A program made the position numbers and the translations under genes. The notes under the pieces are model-generated. The model ran no database searches, had not been told where the DNA came from, and was given only the letters and a program-made list of their open reading frames with translations. A stretch of 64,000 nt of DNA from Halanaerobium saccharolyticum (GTDB lineage Bacteria; Bacillota; Halanaerobiia; Halanaerobiales; Halanaerobiaceae), in NCBI RefSeq assembly GCF_004362045.1, contig NZ_SNWX01000004.1, positions 105,396-169,395 of the forward strand, read 5' to 3'. Positions 8,473 through 15,754 of this stretch are shown here, one piece after another; the stretch's first letter is position 1; every line of letters begins with the position of its first letter.

Positions 8473-8638
8473 AGAAAGAATTAAAAATATAGAAGAACAT
8501 TTTAATAATCTAAGTATAGAGGAATTTGAAAAGAATATGTATAATGCCCGAGCTTATAAAATTAAAGCTGCTGAAGAATCAGGTTTTAGACTTTCTCAAT
8601 CTGAAGAAATCACTCTGGAAATGGATTTAGATTCCTAA
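8450..8638 (+). CDS. Small hypothetical protein overlapping zinc finger gene
   Basis: An open frame of 62 residues (start GTG at 8450, or GTG 8447) that overlaps the end of the zinc finger gene by 23 bases. The product is helical and charged (FKERIKNIEEHFNNLSIEEFEK). A start this deep in the upstream gene would need translational coupling. It is followed by the yvrJ leader hairpin, which would serve as its terminator. I do not recognise the family; it may also be a remnant. Confidence 0.4.
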   Translation: MIPLRTFKERIKNIEEHFNNLSIEEFEKNMYNARAYKIKAAEESGFRLSQSEEITLEMDLDS

Positions 8639-8657
8639 TAACTTACAAACCATCCTT

Positions 8658-8718
8658 CCTCTTTTTGAACTAAGGTGATACCATTAACGCAAACGTTAGT
8701 TCAGAAAGGGGATTTTTT
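8658..8718 (+). promoter_or_regulatory. Terminator-like hairpin enclosing the yvrJ ribosome site
   Basis: Sixteen-base arms at 8658-8673 (ends TTGAACTAA) and 8696-8711 (TTAGTTCAGAAAGGGG) pair fully if G-U is allowed, and a run of T follows. The 3' arm contains the AAAGGGG ribosome site of the next gene. The same arms recur at 10437-10490 with a different loop. It can act both as terminator of the upstream operon and as a translational lock. Confidence 0.7.
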
Positions 8719-8898
8719 ATGGAACAATTATTCAACTTAATCAGTTCTTATGGGTTTCCGATGGTTTTATCCATTTATCTATTGTTGCGCTTTGAAACAC
8801 TGATCAGAGGTCTCAAAGAATCAATAGACACCTTAATTATTTTAACCAATGTCGAATCAGCTGAATTGAGAAGACTTAAAAAAGAAAAAAAGATTTAA
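8719..8898 (+). CDS. yvrJ: YvrJ-family small membrane protein
   Basis: A 59-residue protein beginning MEQLFNLISSYGFPMVLSIYLL, the signature of the YvrJ family: short N-terminal amphipathic part, one membrane segment (about residues 10-25) and a basic C-terminus (RRLKKEKKI). Function is unknown in the family. ATG 8719 lies 7 bases after AAAGGGG. A decayed copy with the same flanking hairpins lies at 10437-10590, so the gene and its flanks were duplicated as a unit. Confidence 0.8.
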   Translation: MEQLFNLISSYGFPMVLSIYLLLRFETLIRGLKESIDTLIILTNVESAELRRLKKEKKI

Positions 8899-8909
8899 GT
8901 TAAAGTGGC

Positions 8910-8935
8910 AGCCCCTGAATAAACAGGGACTGCAG
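8910..8935 (+). terminator. Hairpin after yvrJ
   Basis: GCAGCCCCTG pairs with CAGGGACTGC around AATAAA. There is no T-run, so it may be an RNA stability element. An identical hairpin follows the yvrJ remnant near 10562-10588. Confidence 0.6.
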
Positions 8936-9052
8936 GAGTGATTAGTTGTGAATGGCAAATAATATTTTAAACTTTTTGCTCATTAAGATTTTATATGTTT
9001 TGTTTTAATATTATCTAATCCATTATTTTGATAAAATTAATTGGAAATTTTT

Positions 9053-9091
9053 TGAAATAAATATTGAAATGTCATTAGATTTGATATATAA
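9053..9091 (+). promoter_or_regulatory. Promoter of the toxin-chaperone unit
   Basis: TTGAAA and TATAAT are separated by 17 bp. The upstream block TTGGAAATTTTTTGAAATA matches that before the 1686 gene at nearly every base. Confidence 0.6.
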
Positions 9092-9135
9092 TTTAGTTAG
9101 TCAGAAAGAACTAAAGGGGACGGAAAGGTGTAAAT

Positions 9136-9723
9136 ATGCCAGCGACAATAGCTGCTTATCATGGGACAGATAGCAATAATGTTGATGATATAAAAGATAA
9201 AAATTTTATCTATAAGCATGATAAATCTCATTGGTTAGGAAATGGAATATATTTTTTTATGGATGGTATTGGCGAGGATCCAATTACACTTGCTTCAAAA
9301 TGGGCTATTGCCCAGAGCTGGAATAACAATGCAAAACATTATTCTTATAAAAACTATTCAGTATTAAAAACAGAGGTTAATTTAGAGAATATTTCTATTT
9401 TGGATCTTACTTCTGATGATGGTTTAGAACTATATAATAGATATCGGAACCGATTATTAAATAAATTGAGTTACTATGACTTGCGAGAAAATTATAGTGG
9501 AAATAGTGGGTTTGAATATGATTTTAAATTATTTGAACATATAAAAAACAATTCTAGTGTAGGTATAATTATTTCTCATATATACATTAAATTTACTAAA
9601 GAAAGAAAAGCACTGGTCAAATCAAGAATTCCAAACTGCACAATAATTTCAATAGATGATAATAATTATCTTGATAAAGGTTCTATAGCCGAAGTGAAAA
9701 AAGGGAGGGTTGATAATGGATAA
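9136..9723 (+). CDS. ART/PARP-like toxin candidate
   Basis: A 195-residue cytosolic protein. The N-terminus reads AAYHGTDSNNVDDI (His9) and WLGNGIYFF (Tyr39), which matches the YHGT...GxGIYF pattern of ADP-ribosyltransferase-fold families such as DUF3990-like proteins and PARP (H-Y-x class). It also has the following A-x(2-3)-WA helix (ASKWAIAQSW). The third catalytic residue is not certain. Its last codons overlap the start of the next gene by 8 bases, and a SecB-like chaperone comes third. In that setting it is most likely a toxin that modifies a host molecule. The target is unknown. Confidence 0.65.
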   Translation: MPATIAAYHGTDSNNVDDIKDKNFIYKHDKSHWLGNGIYFFMDGIGEDPITLASKWAIAQSWNNNAKHYSYKNYSVLKTEVNLENISILDLTSDDGLELYNRYRNRLLNKLSYYDLRENYSGNSGFEYDFKLFEHIKNNSSVGIIISHIYIKFTKERKALVKSRIPNCTIISIDDNNYLDKGSIAEVKKGRVDNG

Positions 9724-9994
9724 TTTAACAGAATTAAAGCAAAATGAGAAGCTGGTTATTAATTCAAATAAGTTAGAAGAGGAAATTGATGCATATTTTG
9801 ATAATGTGACTAAAGAAGATTTAATAAAAGATTTAAATGAAGCTGGGATTGAGATACAGGATGCGGAAAAAGATTATGCGTCTGTTTTTGATGCCTATAT
9901 TTGTAATCAAAATGAAAATTATACATTTAAATCACCTAAAAAAAGTAGCTCTCAATCTGTGGAAGAAAATGAAGTGGAGTTATTAGCAGCATGA
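9716..9994 (+). CDS. Candidate antitoxin with LLAA C-terminus
   Basis: A 92-residue acidic protein I do not recognise by family. ATG 9716 is chosen because GGGAGGG precedes it at proper spacing; it overlaps the toxin gene by 8 bases. It overlaps the chaperone gene by 4 bases (ATGA). The first two thirds are helical; the last 20 residues are Ser/Glu rich and end ENEVELLAA. The terminal LAA imitates the ssrA tag recognised by ClpXP. In known toxin-antitoxin-chaperone systems the antitoxin tail is the chaperone-binding, degradation-prone part, so this tail is the logical equivalent. Confidence 0.6.
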   Translation: MDNLTELKQNEKLVINSNKLEEEIDAYFDNVTKEDLIKDLNEAGIEIQDAEKDYASVFDAYICNQNENYTFKSPKKSSSQSVEENEVELLAA

Positions 9995-10422
9995 AAAACA
10001 ATAAAAGCGTTTTAGAATTTGAGAATTATTATGTTGATGAATTTGTATTTAAAAAAAATAAAAATTTTGCAAAAGGCCAGGATCAAAAAATTGATGTAGA
10101 TTTAAATTTTGAATTTGAAACTGAAAGAAATCAAAATAATTTTAAAAGAATTGTGACTTGCTATATATTTGATAAAAACTATGTCGAGAATAATAAACCA
10201 TTTTATCTGAAATTAAAAATTAATGGGAACTTTTCCTTAGCGAATTATGATGATAAAAATAGAAAGCATAAGGAAATAATTAAGAAAAACACTTTAGCTA
10301 TATTATTTCCTTACATTAGAAGCATTATAAGTCATATGACTTTAGAAATGCAGGTTGGACCTGTACAAATGCCGCCAATGAATATAAATCATTTTTTTGA
10401 TGACGAAAAAGATGAAAATTAA
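9991..10422 (+). CDS. SecB-like chaperone
   Basis: A 143-residue protein close in length to SecB (about 155). The C-terminal half carries the SecB signature: ILFPYIRSIIS at 104-114, then MPPMNINHFF at 127-136, corresponding to ILFPYARECIT and LAPVNFDALF of E. coli SecB. The N-terminal half has the expected beta-strands (KIDVDLNFEFE, YLKLKINGNFSLA). Low-GC Gram-positive bacteria generally lack a housekeeping SecB, and this copy is translationally coupled to a toxin-like pair, so it is better read as the chaperone of a TAC system, as in Mycobacterium Rv1957. Confidence 0.8.
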   Translation: MKNNKSVLEFENYYVDEFVFKKNKNFAKGQDQKIDVDLNFEFETERNQNNFKRIVTCYIFDKNYVENNKPFYLKLKINGNFSLANYDDKNRKHKEIIKKNTLAILFPYIRSIISHMTLEMQVGPVQMPPMNINHFFDDEKDEN

Positions 10423-10436
10423 ATATTATTTAATAT

Positions 10437-10497
10437 CCTCTTTTTGAACTAAAGTGATCTTATTTGATCAGATATTAGTTCAGAAAGGGGTTTTTTT
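10437..10497 (+). terminator. Second copy of yvrJ leader hairpin
   Basis: The arms (10437-10452 and 10475-10490) are identical to those at 8658-8711, while the 22-base loop is different. Seven T follow. It probably terminates the three-gene unit upstream. Confidence 0.75.
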
Positions 10498-10500
10498 AAC

Positions 10501-10556
10501 AGAACAGTTATTCAGCTGAATTGAGAAGACTTAAAAAAGAAAAAAAGATTTAAATT
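10501..10556 (+). pseudogene. yvrJ remnant with internal deletion
   Basis: AGAACAGTTATTC matches the start of yvrJ but has AAC where the ATG should be. It then jumps to CAGCTGAATTGAGAAG near the 3' end, losing about 120 bases at a TCA shared by both sides. The ending and the following GCAGCCCCTG hairpin are intact. Confidence 0.85.
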
Positions 10557-10596
10557 AAAGGGGCAGCCCCTGAATAAACAGGGACTGCAGGAATGA

Positions 10597-10935
10597 TTAG
10601 CAAATTATTTTATCAAAAATGATAAAATAAAGTCTTAATTCATTGTTAGTTAATTTAGCCTTGCAATCTCGCACATCCCTTTTGCATTTGTTTTCATCTC
10701 TGGGACAGTCATTACAAAAACAGCGATTCTTTCTGCTCAGGTCGGTAAATTTTTTTACCAGTTCTTCCAATTTATCTGAATCTCTAAACCTACCAAAACA
10801 GGCAGTAAAGACCTGATAACTGGGAAGAAAGGGATCACTGTTGATTTCTCTTGCCCCCGGAACCTTTTCTATTTCTTCGGCCTTTTTCCACAGCAGTTTG
10901 TATAATTCTTCTTCTGTATATCTTTCTGCATTCAT
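10597..10935 (-). CDS. Phage-type hypothetical protein, Cys-rich tail
   Basis: A 112-residue protein. The first 60 residues (YTEEELYKLLWKKAEEIEKVPGAREI, FTACFGRFRD) resemble the homing-endonuclease-associated repeat found in phage and plasmid proteins, a DNA-binding helix-turn-helix-like unit. The tail holds a cysteine cluster (CFCNDCPRDENKC) that could bind zinc. It is the last of three reverse-strand genes: its ATG directly abuts the stop of the 10936 gene, implying coupled translation. Precise function unknown. Confidence 0.6.
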   Translation of the reverse strand: MNAERYTEEELYKLLWKKAEEIEKVPGAREINSDPFLPSYQVFTACFGRFRDSDKLEELVKKFTDLSRKNRCFCNDCPRDENKCKRDVRDCKAKLTNNELRLYFIIFDKIIC

Positions 10936-11475
10936 TTACTGCACCTCATTTTCTTCTGAGATTAAAAGCAGTTTCTCCTTGAAGGGTCTGGGCAGATAAG
11001 CGGTCTCCTGATTCTTTAAATTAATTTCCTGATAGATTTTGATAAACTGGTTTTTAACATAACTTGTGTCTTGACTGTGGCAGAGGGCGGCAAAACCACC
11101 AAAATTGCGGACAGCTTCTCTAACTCCAGGCGGCAGAGATTCCATAGCCTCCCCAGGGTTATAGTAGCCAAATTTACGCACAGCTTTTAAAGCCAGATAC
11201 CAGGCTTTTCCGGCTGTGATTTTAGCTGACTCTGGTTGTTTTAGTATTTCTATTGTCTTAACTATTTCGCCGGGAGTGGGAGGCCACTGCGGCTGATTGA
11301 TAATCAATTTCTTTACCGCTGCCACCACCAGCTGGTACTGATATAATTTCAGGAGATCATACCAGACCTCCACCATCATTGTCGAACTGTCATCATCAGC
11401 CTTTGGAAACTTAAAGCGGTTATTATAGCAGTTGTTTAAATAACTCAGGATTTTAATGATTTCACTTTTCTTCAT
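10936..11475 (-). CDS. Phage replicative helicase loader-like protein
   Basis: A 179-residue protein. The N-terminal part (ILSYLNNCYNN, VEVWYDLLKLYQYQLVVAAVKKLI, QWPPTPGEIVKTI) has the pattern of SPP1 G39P-type loader/inhibitor proteins, which deliver the replicative helicase to a phage origin. It overlaps the end of the upstream replisome gene by 14 bases. With that gene it forms a phage replication module. The module has no helicase, integrase or structural genes beside it, so it looks like a remnant or a domesticated fragment. Confidence 0.65.
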   Translation of the reverse strand: MKKSEIIKILSYLNNCYNNRFKFPKADDDSSTMMVEVWYDLLKLYQYQLVVAAVKKLIINQPQWPPTPGEIVKTIEILKQPESAKITAGKAWYLALKAVRKFGYYNPGEAMESLPPGVREAVRNFGGFAALCHSQDTSYVKNQFIKIYQEINLKNQETAYLPRPFKEKLLLISEENEVQ

Positions 11476-12508
11476 GGCTATTTTCCTCCTCTTTTGCTGC
11501 CAGATACAGTTCCTTTAGGAGATTATTTTTTTGACTGGGAGCATTAAATTTAGAACTTTTAAGTTTGTTTTCCAGTTTAATTACCTGTTTTCTTAATTTT
11601 TTAGCACTTAAGATATTGTTTTTCCAGAACTGATCCTGCTGGCTGAAAGAAATAATCGCTTCTATTTCTGCAAAGCTGTAGCCTTTATTTTCCTTAGCCT
11701 TTGCTCCTACCGGACCAAGGCGGTGGAGTTTTTCTATTTCTTTTGTCCACTTTAGAAAAAGCCTGTCGGCAGGATCTTTTTTTGGAACAGCAGCCCGGGG
11801 ATTATTAGCAGCTATCAGCTCAATTAAATAAGAAGCGAGTTCAGCTGCCTTTTTAAAATTATCATCTGAGTTTATCTGTTCTAAAAATTCAGCTTCCTCC
11901 TTTTTTTCAGCCTCTGTTTTTATTTGAGCTTGAGCTGGAGTTTGAGTTGGAGATAGAGATAGAGCTGGAGCTTGAGAGTTACTATTATTTGTCGAAAGCC
12001 CATCCAGACTGTTTGTCTGCAGCCCCTTATTTCTATCTGCAGTAAGCCCCTTGTCTTTTCTGGTTGAGAAGCCCTTTTTTAAGAATCTTTTCTTTTTGCT
12101 TTCCGCCTTGAGATAGCTGTAAAATTTAGGATTATATAGTTCTGCCTGTTCAATAAAACACTGCAGCAGCGGGGAGGTCGGCAGAGCCTCCAGTTTGTTT
12201 AATGCTGACTTGTAGTGGTTAATATTATTTAGAGGTTGATACTTTAAAGCATTGATGATCAAAATAATGGAGTTGTCTTTATCGTATTTAATAAAGTTAT
12301 CAGCACTGAGTTTATTAACCCCCTCCAGAATTTCTTCCTTTTTTAAGCACATATCTTCTGCCATGTAACTTAAAGGCAGGTGATAAAGTCCTTCGGAAAT
12401 ACTGTGCTGATTGCTTAATAAATAGAGGGCGATCATCCGCGTTTTAAAATCCCAGTTTTTAACCTTTTCATCAATCCAAAAATTATCCTGAATCTTGTTA
12501 TAACCCAT
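11462..12508 (-). CDS. Phage replisome organiser-like protein (winged helix)
   Basis: A 348-residue protein. Residues 1-110 look like the winged-helix DNA-binding domain of phage replication initiators (WIDEKVKNWDFKTRMIALYLLSN, HLPLSYMAEDMCLKKEEI, KYDKDNSIILIINALKYQP). A basic stretch (KKKRFLKKGFSTRKDKG) and a low-complexity linker of Ser, Pro, Ala and Gln follow; the linker DNA is a 6-base repeat near 11925-11970. The C-terminal part is DnaD/loader-like. ATG 12508 has an AAAGGATG ribosome site. It would melt an origin and recruit the loader encoded next. Confidence 0.65.
   Translation of the reverse strand: MGYNKIQDNFWIDEKVKNWDFKTRMIALYLLSNQHSISEGLYHLPLSYMAEDMCLKKEEILEGVNKLSADNFIKYDKDNSIILIINALKYQPLNNINHYKSALNKLEALPTSPLLQCFIEQAELYNPKFYSYLKAESKKKRFLKKGFSTRKDKGLTADRNKGLQTNSLDGLSTNNSNSQAPALSLSPTQTPAQAQIKTEAEKKEEAEFLEQINSDDNFKKAAELASYLIELIAANNPRAAVPKKDPADRLFLKWTKEIEKLHRLGPVGAKAKENKGYSFAEIEAIISFSQQDQFWKNNILSAKKLRKQVIKLENKLKSSKFNAPSQKNNLLKELYLAAKEEENSHEEK
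11925..11972 (-). repeat. Imperfect hexamer repeat in replisome gene
   Basis: GAGCTG/GAGTTT/GAGTTG/GAGATA units repeat in the + strand reading and encode the Ser/Gln/Pro linker. The length of such linkers changes easily by slippage. Confidence 0.6.
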
Positions 12509-12718
12509 TTAAATCATCCTTTCTGTTTATTAAGAATTTTATCACAATTTAAAATAATAATATGGAGTCCTCCTTTCTGCAAAATTCATATTAGATATTA
12601 TAGCATTTGCTGGAAAATTTTTTAACAGTATTTTGTAATTATTTATAGATAGTAAATATTATAATGTGGAGGGGAGGCTGGAGATTGCCACATCTTTTCA
12701 CTATTATTGTCGAATCAA

Positions 12719-12747
12719 TTGAATTAAGAAAGAAATTGCAATATAAT
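12719..12747 (+). promoter_or_regulatory. Promoter of the CapD-like gene
   Basis: TTGAAT (12719-12724) and TATAAT (12742-12747) are separated by exactly 17 bp. Confidence 0.65.
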
Positions 12748-12796
12748 ATAATTAGTTATAAGCAGGGAGCAATTTAAATCGGGGGTTGAGTTTAAA

Positions 12797-14671
12797 ATGA
12801 TTGAATATCTTTTAAAATTATATAAAAAGCCGAGGTTAATTATCATTGACCTGGCTTTAGTTAATCTGGCAGTACTATTTTCCTTTATTTTGCGTTTTGA
12901 TGAAGCCTGGATGCAGTATTTTAGAATTGATTATTTGCTGGCAATTACAGTTATCTCATTTTTTGTCCTCTATTTTTCAGCACTCTATAATAAGATGTGG
13001 CAGTATGCCAGCATGTCTGAGCTTTATTCTATTTTTAAAGCCACAATAGTAATCAATATTATATTTGTAATCTATATCTATTTCTTTAGAGTTTCTTTTC
13101 CCCGCAGCATAATCGCCATTAATTTAATGTCGGATATCTTTTTGCTCGGAGGAATGAGGTTTGGACTTCGCCTGCTCAAAGATTATTTAAACCGCAATCA
13201 GACTCATAAATCTCAGAGCAGAGTTTTAATTATTGGAGCCGGTGATGCTGCAGAAATGATAATTAGAGAAATGCAGAAACATCCGGAAATTGGCAAAAGA
13301 ATTGTGGGGCTTGTCGATGATGATCCGGCTAAGCAGTCTCTGGAGATTCACGGGAATCGGGTGCTGGGTAAAACTTCAAAAATACCGCAGTTGATTGAGG
13401 AATACGATGTTGATGAGGTAATTATAGCTATTCCCTCTGCTGATGGTAAGACAATTAAGCGGTTTTATGAGCTGAGCAATAAAAAAGAGGTCAAGGTGGA
13501 AATTGTACCTGGAGTTTATGAAATTCTAAAAGGTGATGTTTCCTTAAATCAGATCCGGGAGGTTAAGGTAGAAGACCTGCTGCGCCGGGATCAGGTGGAT
13601 TTGATAACTGATGAAATTTCTGATTATCTGCAGGATAAGACTGTGCTGGTCAGTGGTGGTGGGGGCTCAATCGGTTCTGAACTCTGCCGTCAGGTTGCTA
13701 AGTTTAATCCGAAAAAAATAATTATTTTTGATATTAATGAAAATACTACCTATTTTTTAGAAAGAGATTTGCGCGATAAATATCCCAATTTAGATTTAGT
13801 CTCCATCATCGGAAGTATCAGGGACAAAAATAAGCTGCAGAAAGTTTTTGGCGATCATTCTCCAGATGTAATCTTCCATGCGGCAGCTCATAAACATGTA
13901 CCCTTAATGGAGACCAGTCCGGAAGAGGCTATTAAGAATAATATCCTGGGAACCAGAAATCTGGCAGAGACAGCAGCGGAATTTAAAATTAATCGTTTTG
14001 TTCTAATTTCAACAGATAAGGCAGTTAACCCAACTAATGTGATGGGAGCTTCCAAAAGGGCAGCTGAGATGGTTGTCCAGACTATAAACAAAAAATCTGA
14101 AACTAAGTTTATGGCAGTCCGCTTCGGTAATGTTCTGGGCAGTCAGGGAAGTGTAATCCCCTTATTTAAAAAACAGATTGCTGATGGTGGTCCGCTGACA
14201 GTGACTCATAAGGATATAACCCGCTACTTTATGACTATTCCTGAGGCCTCTCAGCTTGTGATCCAGGCTGGTGCGTTAGGTATGGGAGGAGAAGTTTTTG
14301 TTCTGGACATGGGAGAACCGGTCAAGATTATGGAGCTTGCCGAAGATTTAATTTCGCTTTCTGGTTTAACTCCCTATGAAGATATTGATATTGAGGTGAT
14401 CGGACTGCGCCCGGGCGAAAAACTTTACGAAGAGCTTTTATGTGATACTGAAGATAATCTGCCCACAGAACATGAGCGGATTTTTATCAATAATTTAGAA
14501 GCTGTAGACCAGGAGTTTTTAAATAAACATCTGGAGCGCCTGGCAAAACTTGCAGAAAAATCTTCTGGTAGTGAGATAGTTGCAGCTTTGGTTGATCTGG
14601 TAGAGACCTATCAGCCGAGGCGAGATAATGTCAAAAAGATTGATTTTAAAAAGGGTAAAAAGAGTTCATAA
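12797..14671 (+). CDS. CapD/FlaA1-type UDP-sugar 4,6-dehydratase, membrane-anchored
   Basis: A 624-residue protein of the WbpM/PglF/CapD class. Four membrane segments occupy about residues 10-115. A first Rossmann domain follows (LIIGAGDAAEMIIREM, about 149) and then the catalytic dehydratase domain (VSGGGGSIGSEL, about 287). It has the MGASKRAAE active-site Lys, where long family members have Met in place of the usual Tyr, and RFGNVLGSQGSVIP. It should convert UDP-GlcNAc to its 4-keto-6-deoxy form at the inner membrane for surface polysaccharide or glycoprotein sugars. No other polysaccharide genes lie beside it. Confidence 0.9.
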   Translation: MIEYLLKLYKKPRLIIIDLALVNLAVLFSFILRFDEAWMQYFRIDYLLAITVISFFVLYFSALYNKMWQYASMSELYSIFKATIVINIIFVIYIYFFRVSFPRSIIAINLMSDIFLLGGMRFGLRLLKDYLNRNQTHKSQSRVLIIGAGDAAEMIIREMQKHPEIGKRIVGLVDDDPAKQSLEIHGNRVLGKTSKIPQLIEEYDVDEVIIAIPSADGKTIKRFYELSNKKEVKVEIVPGVYEILKGDVSLNQIREVKVEDLLRRDQVDLITDEISDYLQDKTVLVSGGGGSIGSELCRQVAKFNPKKIIIFDINENTTYFLERDLRDKYPNLDLVSIIGSIRDKNKLQKVFGDHSPDVIFHAAAHKHVPLMETSPEEAIKNNILGTRNLAETAAEFKINRFVLISTDKAVNPTNVMGASKRAAEMVVQTINKKSETKFMAVRFGNVLGSQGSVIPLFKKQIADGGPLTVTHKDITRYFMTIPEASQLVIQAGALGMGGEVFVLDMGEPVKIMELAEDLISLSGLTPYEDIDIEVIGLRPGEKLYEELLCDTEDNLPTEHERIFINNLEAVDQEFLNKHLERLAKLAEKSSGSEIVAALVDLVETYQPRRDNVKKIDFKKGKKSS

Positions 14672-14686
14672 TTCTGTGCCAACTTA

Positions 14687-14982
14687 GATCAGAAGCTGAA
14701 ATCTTAGAGACACTTGTGGCCCGTTTTGACCAGCTTGATAAACGTTTTGATAAGTTGGTTAATATTCTTGAAGAGCAGAATATTGAACTGTATAATATCA
14801 AATCAACTCTTAAAAAGCACGATGAGAAACTTGATGAAATGGGACATACTATTAAAAAGATTCATAATCAAACTGCTCGCCTGAGTATTGGCCAGAGTGA
14901 ACTGAATATGAAATTGATAAGCTTAAGAATTCAAGCTCAGAAAAAAACGAGAAAAATATCAACAGTATGTAAAATCACTTAA
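14687..14982 (+). pseudogene. Decayed coiled-coil protein gene
   Basis: The longest frame starts at GTG 14716 and gives 88 residues, but codons encoding SEAEILETLVARFDQLDKRF extend upstream without a start codon. They match the beginning of the intact coiled-coil gene at 18858 (PESEILDRILNRIDQLDGKF). Near 14935 the sense reading moves to another frame (NEKNINSM), so the C-terminus is also broken. The middle (HNQTARLSIGQSELNMK) matches YDQTVRLTLGQTALKMD of the intact copy. It is therefore a degraded paralogue, followed by a good terminator. Confidence 0.65.
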
Positions 14983-15001
14983 ATATTAAGAAAGAAATAG
15001 C

Positions 15002-15041
15002 AAGAGCAGTTCTCATTTTTGGCAGAGGCTGCTCTTTTTTT
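15002..15041 (+). terminator. Intrinsic terminator
   Basis: AAGAGCAG pairs with CTGCTCTT and is followed by a T-run. Confidence 0.85.
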
Positions 15042-15102
15042 ATTTGCTAACAGAGCTAGTAAGAGCAAATATCAAAACTGAAATTGATAGTATAAGCAAA
15101 GA

Positions 15103-15124
15103 AAAGCCCTCTAATGAGGGCTTT
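15103..15124 (-). terminator. Terminator of the AbrB/RelE operon
   Basis: A perfect 9-bp stem, AAAGCCCTC/GAGGGCTTT, with a TAAT loop. On the reverse strand it is followed by T-rich sequence and lies about 70 bases after the toxin stop. Confidence 0.7.
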
Positions 15125-15192
15125 GATTTATTAATTAGCTAATATTTTACTTTTATCTTTTTTCTGAAAGTGCGGTAATTTGGGGATAGTGT

Positions 15193-15507
15193 TTATAATA
15201 ATCCATTTTTTTTAAGAGCTTTAACTCTTCGTTTTGCCTCCAGATAAATATTTTGCCTGCTGCCGACAATAATCAACAGACATACTTTATTATCTTCTAA
15301 AATTTCAAAAATTGCTCTATATTGTCCATTAGATAAAGTGAACTTAAAACTTCTTAATCCTTTGAGATTTCCAGATAAAGATTTGCTTTTTTTAATTGGA
15401 TCATTTTCTAAAGAAATAATTTGTTTAATAGCATTTTCTTTTTGATGTTTAAGTCTTTTTAAGTCATCTTTTACTAAATGAATAATCTCAACAGAATAAT
15501 TATTCAT
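15193..15507 (-). CDS. RelE/ParE-family toxin
   Basis: A 104-residue protein with the RelE/YafQ-like fold: EIIHLVKDDLKRLKHQ, SKSLSGNLKGLRSFKF, GQYRAIFEILEDNKVCLLIIVGSRQNIYLEAKRRV. The conserved Arg residues (GLRSFKF, QYRAIF) and the C-terminal GSRQNIY are those of mRNA interferases that cut in the ribosomal A site, or of ParE relatives. It overlaps the AbrB-type antitoxin by 8 bases. It appears intact and is about normal length. Confidence 0.85.
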   Translation of the reverse strand: MNNYSVEIIHLVKDDLKRLKHQKENAIKQIISLENDPIKKSKSLSGNLKGLRSFKFTLSNGQYRAIFEILEDNKVCLLIIVGSRQNIYLEAKRRVKALKKNGLL

Positions 15508-15754
15508 CTAATTTAATCCCCTCTTCTTCAGCAAAATCTCTCAGATTTTGTGTATTCCCTTTTTTATATTCACTTTCTGCATATGCAGTTAATTCTACAA
15601 GTGGATCTTCAATTGCCCTGGTTAATTCTACTCTTCCAGGGCTGAGATTCATAAAAAGTACATCTCCTGATTCAATATCTGCAGCTTTTCTAGCTTCTTT
15701 GGGGATTGTTATTCTGCCTCTTGAGTCCACTTTGACAACTAATTTATCACTCAT
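15500..15754 (-). CDS. AbrB/MazE-type antitoxin
   Basis: An 84-residue protein. Residues 1-45 are a SpoVT-AbrB swapped-hairpin DNA-binding domain (KVDSRGRITIPKEARKAADIESGDVLFM). The C-terminal third is a helical toxin-binding tail (LTAYAESEYKKGNTQNLRDFAEEEG). ATG 15754 is chosen because GGGTGG sits at proper distance on the reverse strand; the longer frame to 15790 lacks a ribosome site. It neutralises the RelE-type toxin encoded next and should repress the operon. Confidence 0.85.
   Translation of the reverse strand: MSDKLVVKVDSRGRITIPKEARKAADIESGDVLFMNLSPGRVELTRAIEDPLVELTAYAESEYKKGNTQNLRDFAEEEGIKLDE

Noticed and set aside
9136-9723. Toxin candidate considered as a phage head protein or mono-ADP-ribosyl effector secreted by the cell
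   Set aside because: No signal peptide or phage neighbours; coupling to a SecB-like gene favours an intracellular addiction role.
11925-11972. Hexamer repeat considered as a CRISPR or regulatory repeat
   Set aside because: There are no spacers; the repeat encodes a low-complexity linker of a phage-type protein.
10597-12508. Complete prophage
   Set aside because: Only replication-type genes are present; no integrase, capsid, tail, lysis genes or attachment sites were seen.
13888-14091. Reverse open frame in the CapD-like gene
   Set aside because: Shadow frame; the sense frame has complete catalytic motifs.
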